Shown in pieces: positions 7,820 to 18,837 of a DNA stretch of 64,000 nt; within the stretch, counting starts at the first letter, position 1, and each line of letters opens with the position of its first letter. The DNA is from JAATFS01 sp037145635. GTDB taxonomy: Bacteria > Pseudomonadota > Gammaproteobacteria > Xanthomonadales > Xanthomonadaceae. The notes beneath the pieces were generated by a model. It was not told the origin of the DNA. It searched no databases and worked only from the letters and a program-made list of their open reading frames with translations. The stretch lies in contig JBBCXB010000002.1 of the NCBI GenBank assembly GCA_037145635.1, forward strand, positions 248,001 through 312,000, in the 5' to 3' direction. Position numbers and translations under genes: made by a program.

Positions 7820-10441
7820 TTGCAAACCCCTGATCCCAAAGTGAAAAAACCGTCACCCACGGCCACTGCCGAGCACACTCCGCTCATGAAGCAGTTCTTC
7901 GCCGCCAAGTCCGAGCATCCGGACCTGCTGCTGTTCTTCCGCATGGGTGACTTCTACGAGCTGTTCTACGACGATGCGCGCAAGGCCGCGCGGCTGCTGG
8001 ACATCACCCTGACCCAGCGCGGCAGTTCCGGCGGCGCGCCGATCCCGATGGCCGGGGTGCCGGTGCACGCATACGAGGGCTACCTGGCGCGGCTGGTGGC
8101 GCTGGGCGAGTCGGTAGCGATCTGCGAGCAGATCGGCGACCCGGCGCTGGCCAAGGGGCTGGTGGAGCGCAAGGTGGTCCGCATCGTCACCCCGGGTACG
8201 GTCACCGACGAGGCCCTGCTGGACGAGCGTCGCGACACGCTGCTGATGGCGGTGTCGCGCAGCAAGCAGGGCTACGGGCTGGCCTGGGCCGACCTGGCCG
8301 GCGGCCGCTTCCTGGTCAACGAGGTCGAGGGCGAGGACGCGCTGGAAGCCGAGCTGGCGCGGCTGGAGCCGGCCGAGCTGCTGGTGCCGGACGAAGACCA
8401 CTGGCCGGAGTTCCTGCGCGGGCGCACCGGCGTGCGCCGGCGCGCGCCGTGGCTGTTCGATGCCGATAGCGGCCGTCGCCAGTTGCTGGCGTTCTTCAAG
8501 CTGCACGACCTGTCGGGCTTCGGCATCGACGACAAGCCGCGTGCCACCGCCGCGGCCGGCGCGCTGCTCGGCTACGTCGAGGAGACCCAGAAGCAGCGCC
8601 TGCCGCACCTGACCTCGATCGCGATGGAGGTGGCCGGCGAGGCGATCGCGATGAACGCCGCCACGCGCCGCCACCTGGAGCTGGACACGCGCGTGGACGG
8701 CGACACCCGCAACACGCTGCTGGGCGTGCTCGACAGCACCGTCACCCCGATGGGCGGGCGCCTGCTGCGGCGCTGGCTGCACCGGCCGCTGCGGCTGCGC
8801 GAGGTGCTGGCGCAGCGCCACCATGCGGTCGGCACGCTGGTCGACCGGGGCGCCGATGCCGACCTGCGCGACGCCTTCCGCGCGCTCGGCGACCTCGAGC
8901 GCATCCTCACCCGGGTGGCGCTGCGTTCGGCGCGTCCGCGCGACTTCTCCACGCTGCGCGATGGCCTGGCGCTGTTGCCGCAGGTGCGGCAGGTGCTGGC
9001 ACCGCTGGATTCGCCGCGGCTGCGGGCGCTGGCCGCCGAGCTCGGCGAGCACGACGAAACCGCGCACCTGCTGCTGAGCGCGATCGCCGAGCAGCCCCCC
9101 CTCAAGCTCAGCGACGGCGGCGTCATCGCGGGCGACTACGACGCCGAGCTGGACGAGCTGCGCCGCCTCTCCACCCACGCCGACCAGTTCCTGATCGATC
9201 TGGAGGCACGCGAGCGCGAGCGCAGCGGCATCGCCACGCTCAAGGTCGGCTACAACCGCGTGCACGGCTACTACATCGAGATCAGCAAGGGCCAGGCCGA
9301 CAAGGCGCCGGTGCACTACACCCGCCGCCAGACCCTGACCAACGCCGAGCGCTACATCACCGAGGAGCTGAAGGCGTTCGAAGACAAGGTCCTGTCGGCG
9401 CGCGAGCGCTCGCTGTCGCGCGAGAAGCTGTTGTACGAGGCGTTGCTGGACACGCTGGGCGAGCGCCTGGAACCGCTCAAGCGCTGCGCCGGCGCATTGA
9501 GCGAGCTCGACGTGCTGGCCGCCTTCGCCGAACGCGCGCAGGCGCTGGACTGGTCGCGGCCGGAGCTGGAGGCCGCGCCGTGCCTGCGCATCGAGCGCGG
9601 CCGCCATCCGGTGGTCGAGGCGGTGCGCGAGCAGCCATTCGAGCCCAACGACCTGGACCTGCATCCGGACCGCCGCATGCTGGTGATCACCGGCCCCAAC
9701 ATGGGCGGCAAGTCCACCTACATGCGCCAGAACGCGCTGATCGTGCTGCTGGCGCACATCGGCAGCTTCGTGCCGGCCGCGCGCGCGGTGATCGGCCCGA
9801 TCGACCGCATCCTCACCCGCATCGGCGCCGGCGACGACCTGGCCCGGGGCCAGTCCACCTTCATGGTCGAGATGGCCGAGACCAGCTACATCCTGCACCA
9901 CGCCAGCGCGCAATCGCTGGTGCTGATGGACGAGATCGGCCGCGGCACCTCCACCTACGACGGCCTGGCGCTGGCCGATGCGGTGGCGCGCCACCTGGCG
10001 CACAGCAACCGCTGCTACACGCTGTTCGCCACGCACTATTTCGAGCTCACCGCGCTGGCCGACGAATCGCATGCCGGCGGGCCCAGCGGCATCGCCAACG
10101 TGCACCTGGACGCGGTCGAGCACGGCGAGCGGCTGGTGTTCATGCATGCGGTCAAGGACGGCCCGGCCAACCGCAGCTTCGGCCTGCAGGTGGCCGCGCT
10201 GGCCGGCCTGCCCAAGGCGGCGGTGGCGCAGGCGCGGCGGCGCCTGGCCGAGCTGGAGCAGAGAGGCGGCGAGAGCCATGCCTCGGAGATGGCGCCGCAG
10301 GCGCTGGATGCACCGCAGCAGTTCGGGCTGTTCGCGCCGCAGGCCAGCGCCGCGCAGGAAGCGCTCGCGGCGCTGGACCCCGACGAGCTGAGCCCCAAGC
10401 AGGCGCTGGAGGCGCTGTACCGGCTCAAGGCGCTGCTGTGA
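7820..10441 (+). CDS. mutS: DNA mismatch repair protein MutS
   Basis: Recognises mismatches and small loops and starts methyl-directed repair with MutL. The 873 residues match the family's 850-ish length. FYE at 45-47 within FRMGDFYELFYDD is the Phe-x-Glu mismatch wedge; the Walker A motif GPNMGGKST lies at 625-633, the Walker B in LVLMDEIGRGTSTYDG, followed by the conserved HYFELTAL. The C-terminal tail with its dimer/tetramer segment (SPKQALEALYRLKALL) is intact. The TTG start is chosen because AGGA lies 7 bases upstream and it gives an N-terminus of family length; an internal GTG at codon 8 has no ribosome-binding site. Monocistronic, ending in a strong hairpin shared with the convergent GST gene. 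Confidence 0.98.
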   Translation: MQTPDPKVKKPSPTATAEHTPLMKQFFAAKSEHPDLLLFFRMGDFYELFYDDARKAARLLDITLTQRGSSGGAPIPMAGVPVHAYEGYLARLVALGESVAICEQIGDPALAKGLVERKVVRIVTPGTVTDEALLDERRDTLLMAVSRSKQGYGLAWADLAGGRFLVNEVEGEDALEAELARLEPAELLVPDEDHWPEFLRGRTGVRRRAPWLFDADSGRRQLLAFFKLHDLSGFGIDDKPRATAAAGALLGYVEETQKQRLPHLTSIAMEVAGEAIAMNAATRRHLELDTRVDGDTRNTLLGVLDSTVTPMGGRLLRRWLHRPLRLREVLAQRHHAVGTLVDRGADADLRDAFRALGDLERILTRVALRSARPRDFSTLRDGLALLPQVRQVLAPLDSPRLRALAAELGEHDETAHLLLSAIAEQPPLKLSDGGVIAGDYDAELDELRRLSTHADQFLIDLEARERERSGIATLKVGYNRVHGYYIEISKGQADKAPVHYTRRQTLTNAERYITEELKAFEDKVLSARERSLSREKLLYEALLDTLGERLEPLKRCAGALSELDVLAAFAERAQALDWSRPELEAAPCLRIERGRHPVVEAVREQPFEPNDLDLHPDRRMLVITGPNMGGKSTYMRQNALIVLLAHIGSFVPAARAVIGPIDRILTRIGAGDDLARGQSTFMVEMAETSYILHHASAQSLVLMDEIGRGTSTYDGLALADAVARHLAHSNRCYTLFATHYFELTALADESHAGGPSGIANVHLDAVEHGERLVFMHAVKDGPANRSFGLQVAALAGLPKAAVAQARRRLAELEQRGGESHASEMAPQALDAPQQFGLFAPQASAAQEALAALDPDELSPKQALEALYRLKALL

Positions 10442-10445
10442 CACC

Positions 10446-10480
10446 CCGGCCTGCGGTCCGCGTGCCGGACCGCAGGCCGG
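10446..10480. terminator. Long hairpin between convergent mutS and GST genes
   Basis: A perfect 15-bp stem (left arm starting CCGGCCTGCGG) with a 5-base loop CGTGC fills the 43 bases between the two stop codons. There is no U tract on either side, but the position and stability indicate a bidirectional transcription stop. Confidence 0.7.
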
Positions 10481-10484
10481 CCGC

Positions 10485-11129
10485 TCACACCGGCGCGACC
10501 GGCAGGTGCGGGTTCGGATGCGCGGCGAGCAGGCCGTCGTCGATGGCCTGGGCGCGCCGCGCCGCCGGCCGCGTGCCGTGGCGCTGTGCGAAGGCCGCGA
10601 AGGCCGGGCGTGGGGCCAGCGCGCCGATGCGCAGGTAGAAGCCCAGGCAGGCGGCGACGTACAGATCGACCGCGGTGAAATGCTCGCCGGCCAGGTGTTC
10701 GCGGCCCTCGAGTGCGGTTTCGAGCGTGTGCAGCAGATCCGCCTCGTTGCCGTAACCGGCACTGTGCGACGGCGCCAGGGTGCCGCTCTGCCGGGCGGTC
10801 AGCAGCGCCTCGAACGGGCCGGCCATGAACATCAGCCAGCGGTAGTACGGCCCGCGCGCGGCCGATCCGGGCGGCGGCGCCAGCTGCCGCTCCGGCACCT
10901 GCTCGGCCAGGTAGGCGCAGATCGCGGCGTTCTCGGTCACTACGGTGTCGCCGTGCACCAGCGCAGGCACCTTGCCCATCGGATTGATCGCCCGGTAGGC
11001 CGGCGTCTTCATGTCCGCGCCGTAGTCGAGGATCTCGTGCCGGTACGGCAGGCCGGTTTCCTCCAGCATCCAGCGCGCGACGCGGCCGCGCGACAGGGGG
11101 TGGGTGTACAGCACGCAATCGATGGCCAT
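10485..11129 (-). CDS. Glutathione S-transferase family protein
   Basis: A 214-residue two-domain GST. The N-terminal thioredoxin-like domain (1-80) starts MAIDCVLYTHPLSRGRVARW and contains INPMGKVPAL with the cis-Pro, and TENAAICAYLAE with the Glu-Asn glutathione gamma-glutamyl contact (SNAI in many classes). The Ser in HPLSRGR is the probable catalytic residue. The helical domain holds HFTAVDLYVAACLGF, the N-capping box region. Substrate is unknown; detoxification is only a general expectation. Lies 57 bases downstream of the WYL regulator gene on the same strand, so the two are probably co-transcribed. An upstream in-frame ATG would add 17 residues with no homologous counterpart. Confidence 0.88.
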   Translation of the reverse strand: MAIDCVLYTHPLSRGRVARWMLEETGLPYRHEILDYGADMKTPAYRAINPMGKVPALVHGDTVVTENAAICAYLAEQVPERQLAPPPGSAARGPYYRWLMFMAGPFEALLTARQSGTLAPSHSAGYGNEADLLHTLETALEGREHLAGEHFTAVDLYVAACLGFYLRIGALAPRPAFAAFAQRHGTRPAARRAQAIDDGLLAAHPNPHLPVAPV

Positions 11130-11186
11130 GGCCGGTTTCCGCTGGGAAGGGACGCCAGTGTGGGCGGCCCCTGCTGACACCCGCTG

Positions 11187-11882
11187 TCAGCAGCCGACGC
11201 CGTGGCCGGTCGCCGCGCGCCAGCGCTGGATCAGCAGCGGGCGGCGCGAGGGGTAGCGCTCGCCCGCGTCGGCCAGCGCCCGCACCCGGTCGGCGCGGAA
11301 GTGGCGGAAGTCCCCGCGCAGCTCGCACCAGGCGGCGATCATGCCGTGGCCGCCCAGAAAGGCCATCGCGAACGGCCAGATCTGCCGCTGCGAAACCTGG
11401 CCAGCGGCATCGGCATAGTCCATCCGCAGCACGTGCTCGCGCCGTATGCCCCGGCGCAGGACCGGCAACCAGGGTGCCGGCAGCGGCGCGCCCTTGGGGT
11501 CCGGCACCAGCAGGCCGCTGGTCTCGATCGCCAGCCGCAGGTCGGCCGGCAGGGTGGCGGCGATCCGCGCGGTCGCGCGCTGCGCCGCCTGCGCCAGTTC
11601 CGGGTCGGCCTGGCGCGCGACCCAGCGCGCGCCCAGCGTGAGCGCTTCCAGCTCGTCGGCGGTGAAGTTCAGCGCCGGCAGCAGGAAGCCGGGGCGCAGC
11701 GTATAGCCCACCCCGGGGTCACCGAGGATGTCGGCGCCCTGCGCACGCAGGGTCGCGATGTCGCGGTAGAGCGTGCGCAGGCTGACCCCGAGCGCATCGG
11801 CCAGATCCGCGCCGACGACCGGCCGGTGGCGCCCGCGCAGGGCATCGAGCAGGTGCAGCAGGCGGGTCGCGCGCAGGGTCAT
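11187..11882 (-). CDS. WYL-domain (YafY/DeoR-like) transcriptional regulator
   Basis: A 231-residue regulator with an N-terminal winged helix (MTLRATRLLHLLDALRG, then LADALGVSLRTLYRDIATLR with the typical TLYRDI recognition helix) and a central/C-terminal WYL-like domain (about 130-215), where the signature appears as LRMDYADAAGQ and WPFAMAFLGGHGMIAAWCE. Members regulate neighbouring genes and the WYL domain is thought to sense a ligand, often nucleic acid or a nucleotide. The neighbouring GST gene is the obvious candidate target. The start is the first Met that gives the canonical N-terminus. Confidence 0.87.
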   Translation of the reverse strand: MTLRATRLLHLLDALRGRHRPVVGADLADALGVSLRTLYRDIATLRAQGADILGDPGVGYTLRPGFLLPALNFTADELEALTLGARWVARQADPELAQAAQRATARIAATLPADLRLAIETSGLLVPDPKGAPLPAPWLPVLRRGIRREHVLRMDYADAAGQVSQRQIWPFAMAFLGGHGMIAAWCELRGDFRHFRADRVRALADAGERYPSRRPLLIQRWRAATGHGVGC

Positions 11883-11968
11883 CGCCACAGCATAAGGGCC
11901 TTTGCCCGTTCCTAACCGGCGGCGGCGTAGTGTGCGCAACAACGACCCCAGCCCCAGGAATGGTTTCC

Positions 11969-12589
11969 ATGAGCACCTCTCTGACCCAGGAACTGAGCAC
12001 GCAGCTGCAGGGCGCGCCGGTGCAGCAGATTGCCGATCGCCTCGGCGTCGACCCGGCACAGGCGCAACGCGCGGTCGCCACCGCGCTGCCGCTGCTGCTG
12101 GCGGCGCTGGGCCGCAACGCGCAGCAACCGGAAGGCGCCCAGGCCCTGCTCGGTGCGCTGCAGCGCGACCACGCACCGGCCGCCGCCGGAAACGGGCTCG
12201 GCGGCCTGCTCGAGAGCGTGCTCGGCGGCGGCGGTGGCGCGCAGGCCGATGGCGCCGGCATCCTCGGCCACGTCTTCGGTGGCCAGGCGCCGCAGGCCAG
12301 TGCCGGGCTCGGCCAGGCCACCGGCCTGGACACCCAGCGCTCCGGCCAGCTGCTGCAGATCCTGGCGCCGATCGTGCTGGCGTTCCTGGCCCGGCGCTTC
12401 CTCGGCGGCGGCGGAAGCACCGCCGATGCCGGTCAGCTCGGCCAGGCGCTCGGCCAGGAGCGGCAGCAGGTCCATGCCGACAGTGGCCTGTCCGGCCTGC
12501 TGGGCAGCGTGTTCGACCAGGACGGCGACGGCAAGCTCGGGGTCGGCGACCTGCTCAAGCTGGGTGGCGGCCTGTTCGGCAAGCGCTGA
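11969..12589 (+). CDS. DUF937 (YidB-like) protein with a calcium-loop motif
   Basis: A 206-residue protein of the DUF937 family, function unknown. The N-terminal half (1-70) has the helix-rich pattern VQQIADRLGVDPAQAQRAV. The middle is Gly-rich (LESVLGGGGGAQADG, HVFGGQ) and resembles the repeated Gly-Gly-Leu-Leu segments of YidB. Residues near the C-terminus, DQDGDGKLGVGDLL, match the 12-residue EF-hand or dockerin calcium loop. AGGAA stands 8 bases before the chosen ATG; two other in-frame ATGs lie just upstream and cannot be excluded. No signal peptide. Divergent from the WYL regulator gene. Confidence 0.78.
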   Translation: MSTSLTQELSTQLQGAPVQQIADRLGVDPAQAQRAVATALPLLLAALGRNAQQPEGAQALLGALQRDHAPAAAGNGLGGLLESVLGGGGGAQADGAGILGHVFGGQAPQASAGLGQATGLDTQRSGQLLQILAPIVLAFLARRFLGGGGSTADAGQLGQALGQERQQVHADSGLSGLLGSVFDQDGDGKLGVGDLLKLGGGLFGKR

Positions 12590-13023
12590 AGTACCGCCGG
12601 TACCTGGGCGCTTCGTCGCAGCGCACCGCTCCCGCCCCCGGCGATGGGCGCGGCATCGCCTCCGATGCCGCGCAGCTCGCCCTGCCCCTCGGGCAACCGG
12701 CGGCACGGTGGCCGTGATGCCGGCGACGCGAAAGCGTTCGACAGGGCCGCGCGATCGATGCACGCGGCCAGGCCAAGCCTCGCAGGCGAGACCGCTAACG
12801 ATCGAGGCTATCTATCGAAGTATTTTTATCAATCAATTTTATCAAACACTTGGTTGCCGATAGTCTGCCTCTACCGAAACCGACCCGGCTCCGCCCCCCG
12901 TTCGCTCCGTCGTCCCGCCCCCCAGGGCGCCGCAAGGAGCCGCCAGGCGAATCCGGGCCAGCCCTTTCCCGGCGCCCGCCCCGTTCCCCGGGGCCGCGCC
13001 CCGCGCAACGAAGGTAGAGAGCG
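12590..13023. promoter_or_regulatory. katG upstream region with AT-rich direct repeats
   Basis: The 434 bases before katG contain no gene. Positions 12800-12865 are strikingly AT-rich for this genome and include two direct repeats TTTTATCAA (12824-12832 and 12837-12845, 13-base period). Flanking them are ATCG-N7-CTAT (12801-12815) and ATAG-N7-CTAC (12860-12874), each one base off the OxyR half-site ATAG-N7-CTAT. The expected four-element spacing of OxyR is not complete, so the assignment is tentative. GAAGGTAGAGA just before the ATG is the ribosome-binding site. Confidence 0.5.
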
Positions 13024-15273
<2,250 letters not shown>

Positions 15274-15278
15274 ACCGG

Positions 15279-15308
15279 CCGCCCCGACCGGAGGTCCGGT
15301 CGGGGCGG
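15279..15308. terminator. Hairpin terminator between katG and hslR
   Basis: A near-perfect inverted repeat (left arm CCGCCCCGACCGGA, 14 bases) directly after the katG stop and 7 bases before the end of the convergent S4-domain gene. No U tract; the position suggests it stops both transcripts. Confidence 0.75.
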
Positions 15309-15315
15309 GCCACGC

Positions 15316-15735
15316 CTACAGCGCGTCGATGTCGCCCAGGGCGCGGATCAGGCGGCGCGCCCGCTTGTCCGGCCGGCCCTCGGGCGGCTGGTAGCCGGTA
15401 CGCCCGGCGATGCGCAGCGCGCGCTCCTGCTCGCGGCGCGCCCGCGATTCGGGCGTCTCCGCGTACAGCGCCTGCGCCACGCTGGCCGGGCCGCGGGTAT
15501 CGCTCAGGCCCTGCACGTGCACCTCGAAGGTCTCCTCGCCACGGCTGATGCGCAGCTGCTCGCGCAGCCTGACCGCACGCGACGGCTTGGCGCGCTGGCC
15601 GGCGACCTCGACCTTGCCGGTCTCCACCGCCTGCTTGGCGAGGCTGCGGGTCTTGAAGAACCGCGCCGCCCACAGCCACACGTCGAGGCGGATGACCGCC
15701 CCCTCCTGCACTTGCTCGATCGACAGCCTGTTCAA
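15316..15735 (-). CDS. hslR: Hsp15-like S4-domain RNA-binding protein
   Basis: A 139-residue protein matching heat-shock protein 15, which binds 50S subunits carrying nascent chains and helps recycle them. The S4 domain spans about 14-75 (IRLDVWLWAARFFKTRSLA, then GKVEVAGQRAKPSRAV), followed by the basic C-terminal RPDKRARRLIRALGD (RPDKKERRDLLR in E. coli). The start is uncertain: the open frame allows a TTG here, with AGGA 11 bases upstream, or a GTG 8 codons later without one. No ATG precedes the S4 domain. Confidence 0.88.
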   Translation of the reverse strand: MNRLSIEQVQEGAVIRLDVWLWAARFFKTRSLAKQAVETGKVEVAGQRAKPSRAVRLREQLRISRGEETFEVHVQGLSDTRGPASVAQALYAETPESRARREQERALRIAGRTGYQPPEGRPDKRARRLIRALGDIDAL

Positions 15736-15995
15736 ACGTTTCGGATTCCTGCGGAAGGGCCCGGCGGGCGGGCGGTGGTCCTGCCGTGCGCCCGGGGCGC
15801 GATGCGGCTAACGGTTCGATGGGGACGTGACCGGGCCTTGCCAAGGGTCGGCGCCCACCGGCGACGATGAACCGGTCAGCGCCGCGCAGCACCGGGCGTG
15901 AGCGCCGCCGCGGCATCCACCGGCCCGGCCGCGCCACGACGGCCCGCACGCGGCCGGGATGCTAGCGTGGCGGTTTCCGTGCCCCGGTCCCCCGC

Positions 15996-17462
15996 ATGCC
16001 TCCGCGCTCCGCCCCGCTCACCGAAGGTCCGATCGGCCGCCAGTTGCTGTGGTTCGCGCTGCCCATCCTCGCCGGCAACATCGCGCAGTCGCTCAACGGC
16101 TCGGTCAATGCGATCTGGGTGGGCCGCTATCTCGGCGAGGCGGCGCTCACCGCCGCGGCCAATGCCAACAGCATCATGTTCTTCCTGATCGGTTCGGTGT
16201 TCGGCATCGGCATGGCCTCCACCATCCTGATCGGCCAGGCCATGGGCCGGGCCGACATCGCCCAGGCACGCAAGGTGATGGGCACCAGCGCGACCTTCTT
16301 CATCGGCCTGTCGGCGCTGATCGCCGCGGCCGGCTGGTGGCTGGCGCGGCACCTGCTGGCGGCGATGGGCACGCCGGCCGAGTCGCTGCCGCTGGCCGAG
16401 GCGTACCTGCGCGTGATCTTCCTGGCGATGCCGCTGCTGTACGCGTTCGCGTTCCTGTCCGCCGCGCTGCGCGGCACCGGCGACTCGCGCACGCCGTTCC
16501 GCTTCCTGCTGCTGTCGGTGGTGCTGGACATCGTGTTCAACCCGGTGCTGCTGTTCGGGCTGGGGCCCTTCCCGAAGCTGGGCATCGCCGGCGCCGCCTG
16601 GGCCACGCTGATCGCCCAGGCGATCGCGCTGACCGGCCTGCTGGCCTACCTGCGGCACAAGCGCCACGTGCTCTGGCTGGGCCGCAAGGACGCGGCCCTG
16701 CTGCGCATCGACCCCGCCATCCTGCGCGCGCTGGTGGTCAAGGGCGTGCCGATGGGCCTGCAGATGGTGCTGATCTCGCTGGCGATGATCGCGATGATCG
16801 CGATGGTCAACGGCTTCGGCACCGACACCTCGGCCGCCTACGGCGCGGCCATGCAGCTGTGGACCTACGTGCAGATGCCGGCGATGGCGATCGGCGCGGC
16901 GTGCTCGTCGATGGCCGCGCAGAACGTCGGCGCGGCGCGCTGGGACCGGGTCTCGGCCACCGCGCGCAGCGGCGTGCTGTTCAATTTCCTGCTGACCGGT
17001 GCGCTGATCGCGCCGTTGATCCTGCTCGACCGCTGGACGCTGGCGCTGTTCCTGCCGGCCGACAGCCCGGCGCTGGAGATCGCGCGCCACCTCAACCACA
17101 TCGCGGTGTGGTCGTTCCTGTTCTTCGGCGTGACCTTCGTGCTCTCCGGTGTGATCCGCGCCACCGGCGCGGTGATCCCGCCGGTACTGATACTGGCGCT
17201 GTCGCTCTGGGGCATCCGGGTGCCGTTTGCGCACCTGCTGCAGCCGCAGCTCGGCGCCGATGCGGTGTGGTGGAGCTTCCCGACCAGCGCGCTGTGCGCG
17301 ATGGCGATGTCGATGGCGTACTACCGCTGGGGCCACTGGCGCCAGGCGCGGATGCTGGCGCAGCCGGCACCCGAGGCGGTGGCGGTGCCGGCCGAGGTCC
17401 CCGCGCATGCCACGGCACCGGTGGCCGACACGCCGCCGCTCGCGCCGCGCGCCGGCGGCTGA
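15996..17462 (+). CDS. MATE-family multidrug/metabolite efflux transporter
   Basis: A 488-residue inner-membrane protein with 12 predicted transmembrane segments in two halves. MATE hallmarks include the opening GPIGRQLLWFALPILAGNIAQSL, the GRYLGEAALTAAANANSI segment, ALRGTGDSRTPFRF at the end of helix 5 and FNPVLLFGLGPFPKLGIAGAAWAT. These proteins export drugs or metabolites in exchange for Na+ or H+. The C-terminal 30 residues are a Pro/Ala-rich cytoplasmic tail. Substrate and coupling ion cannot be assigned. Stands alone upstream of the lower-GC accessory cluster. Confidence 0.9.
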   Translation: MPPRSAPLTEGPIGRQLLWFALPILAGNIAQSLNGSVNAIWVGRYLGEAALTAAANANSIMFFLIGSVFGIGMASTILIGQAMGRADIAQARKVMGTSATFFIGLSALIAAAGWWLARHLLAAMGTPAESLPLAEAYLRVIFLAMPLLYAFAFLSAALRGTGDSRTPFRFLLLSVVLDIVFNPVLLFGLGPFPKLGIAGAAWATLIAQAIALTGLLAYLRHKRHVLWLGRKDAALLRIDPAILRALVVKGVPMGLQMVLISLAMIAMIAMVNGFGTDTSAAYGAAMQLWTYVQMPAMAIGAACSSMAAQNVGAARWDRVSATARSGVLFNFLLTGALIAPLILLDRWTLALFLPADSPALEIARHLNHIAVWSFLFFGVTFVLSGVIRATGAVIPPVLILALSLWGIRVPFAHLLQPQLGADAVWWSFPTSALCAMAMSMAYYRWGHWRQARMLAQPAPEAVAVPAEVPAHATAPVADTPPLAPRAGG

Positions 17463-17586
17463 GCGCCGCCCGATCGGCCGATGGGTACCCTGGCCGGGCC
17501 TGGGCGGGCGCGTGATCCCACCCCCTGCCGCCCACAGTCGCTTTTACACGGCCCATCGCCGTGACATTGAAGGGCTTGCCGCCCAT

Positions 17587-18483
17587 CTACGTGACATCGT
17601 GCAAGATCTGATCGCGTTCGCAAAGTGGAGTAAGTCCGTCGGAGAGTCCCGCGTACGCGACGCTGTAGTTTTTGCCCGCTCGCTCGATCTGCGCGAAGCC
17701 GAGTTCGCCAAGATGCATGCCGGCGATCAGCAGTCGCTCCGAACTCACAAGGTCCAGTAGCCTCACTCGTGTTTCGGCAGCTAGATGCGCATCCTGATCG
17801 AACGCAATCGAGACCTCGGGGCGCGGGACCTGGATCTGGGGGAAATGAACGATGTCGCCCCAGACCAGCAGGCTCCTGTCACCTGAATCGAGCCGATAAC
17901 CGGTGTGTCCTGCTGTATGTCCCGGGAGCGGAACGGCAGTCATGCCGGGAAACACCTCACCGCCCTCAAAGGTGCGCAGCCTGTCTCGGTAGCCGTCGAA
18001 CGCCTGACGCGCCACGAGGAAGTTGCCACGGGCGCGCTCGGGCGCGCGGCTCAGATTGCCGTCATCCTGCCAGTACGCGGCTTCCCGACGGTGGACGACA
18101 AGCTCGGCATTCGGGAAGACTGCGGCTCCTGAAGCGTCCATCAGGCCCCCGACATGATCGGGATGTGCGTGCGTCAGCACGATCGCGTCGATCTGGGAAG
18201 GCTGGATGCCCGCAAGCAACAGATTGATCTTCAATCGGCCGCCCCATTGCTTGAAGCCGCCTGCCCCTGCATCGATCAGAACGGTGCGACCGCCTCCTCG
18301 CACAAGGTAGCCGTTGATATGGATCGAGGTCAGATCATTGATCCCCGCGTTTTCTTGCATACAAGCGGCATCAGCCGGGTCGATATTGGCGAGGAAATCG
18401 AAACTGGCGTGGAGATAGCCATCACTGACGGCGGTGACCGTTAAATCGCCGACCTGCTGGCTGGGAGATGCGGGACGAGACAT
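17587..18483 (-). CDS. Metallo-beta-lactamase-fold hydrolase
   Basis: A 298-residue metallo-hydrolase. The zinc motif HAHPDHVGG (HxHxDH) lies near 105, a further His in PLPGHTAGHTGY near 190, the bridging Asp in SLLVWGDIVHFP near 210 and the last His in IAGMHLGELGF near 255, so both metal sites are complete. The architecture resembles lactonase/quorum-quenching type and other soluble MBL enzymes rather than antibiotic lactamases; the substrate is unknown. No signal peptide. It is the last gene of a three-gene operon, 21 bases after the tautomerase-like gene. Codons use more A/T in the third position than nearby core genes, which suggests horizontal origin. Confidence 0.87.
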   Translation of the reverse strand: MSRPASPSQQVGDLTVTAVSDGYLHASFDFLANIDPADAACMQENAGINDLTSIHINGYLVRGGGRTVLIDAGAGGFKQWGGRLKINLLLAGIQPSQIDAIVLTHAHPDHVGGLMDASGAAVFPNAELVVHRREAAYWQDDGNLSRAPERARGNFLVARQAFDGYRDRLRTFEGGEVFPGMTAVPLPGHTAGHTGYRLDSGDRSLLVWGDIVHFPQIQVPRPEVSIAFDQDAHLAAETRVRLLDLVSSERLLIAGMHLGELGFAQIERAGKNYSVAYAGLSDGLTPLCERDQILHDVT

Positions 18484-18504
18484 TTGTTCTATCCAGGGGT
18501 CGGC

Positions 18505-18831
18505 TTAATTTCGTGCGTAGATGCTCGACGCGTCGTAGCCGAAGCAACGAATGCGGGCGGTGAGGCCGGTGGTGCCCTTTACAGCGTCGTCCAGCTCGTC
18601 GATGAACCGCTCCATGATCGCCGGCGTACGAAAGGGCTCTAGACGGTATTGAACTTCCACGAAAGCCGGGTGCCCCCGGCCGTGCCGGACTGCGACATAG
18701 ATGATATGCACATTCTCCAATGCGGCCCGGAGGATGCGGGTGCAAAGCTCGGTGCATTGCTCTGTGAGGTTTGCGAGCGCTTCGTCCGGCGACATCCTGT
18801 CTGCCGGAATGTAGATCGTGACATTTGGCAT
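18505..18831 (-). CDS. Tautomerase-superfamily protein
   Basis: A 108-residue protein that starts MPNVTIYIPADRMSPDEA. Removal of the initiator Met would expose Pro1, the catalytic base of the 4-oxalocrotonate tautomerase/MIF superfamily, and the strand-helix pattern and the VAVRHGRGHPAFVEVQY strand fit one and a half tautomerase units. It could act on a small enol/keto acid or dehalogenate; the substrate is unknown. It lies 6 bases after the barrel-protein gene and 21 bases before the metallo-hydrolase gene. Recognition is from general pattern and the N-terminal Pro, so family placement is probable rather than certain. Confidence 0.7.
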   Translation of the reverse strand: MPNVTIYIPADRMSPDEALANLTEQCTELCTRILRAALENVHIIYVAVRHGRGHPAFVEVQYRLEPFRTPAIMERFIDELDDAVKGTTGLTARIRCFGYDASSIYARN

Positions 18832-18837
18832 CGGGAT

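Noticed and set aside
7853..10762. A 969-codon open frame on the minus strand opposite mutS
   Set aside because: Antisense to an intact mutS; Arg/Ala/Gln-rich composition is the usual shadow of high-GC coding DNA, with no recognisable domain.
12801..12874. A definite OxyR operator for katG
   Set aside because: Two half-sites are close to consensus, but the four-tetramer, 11-base-period layout is not met.
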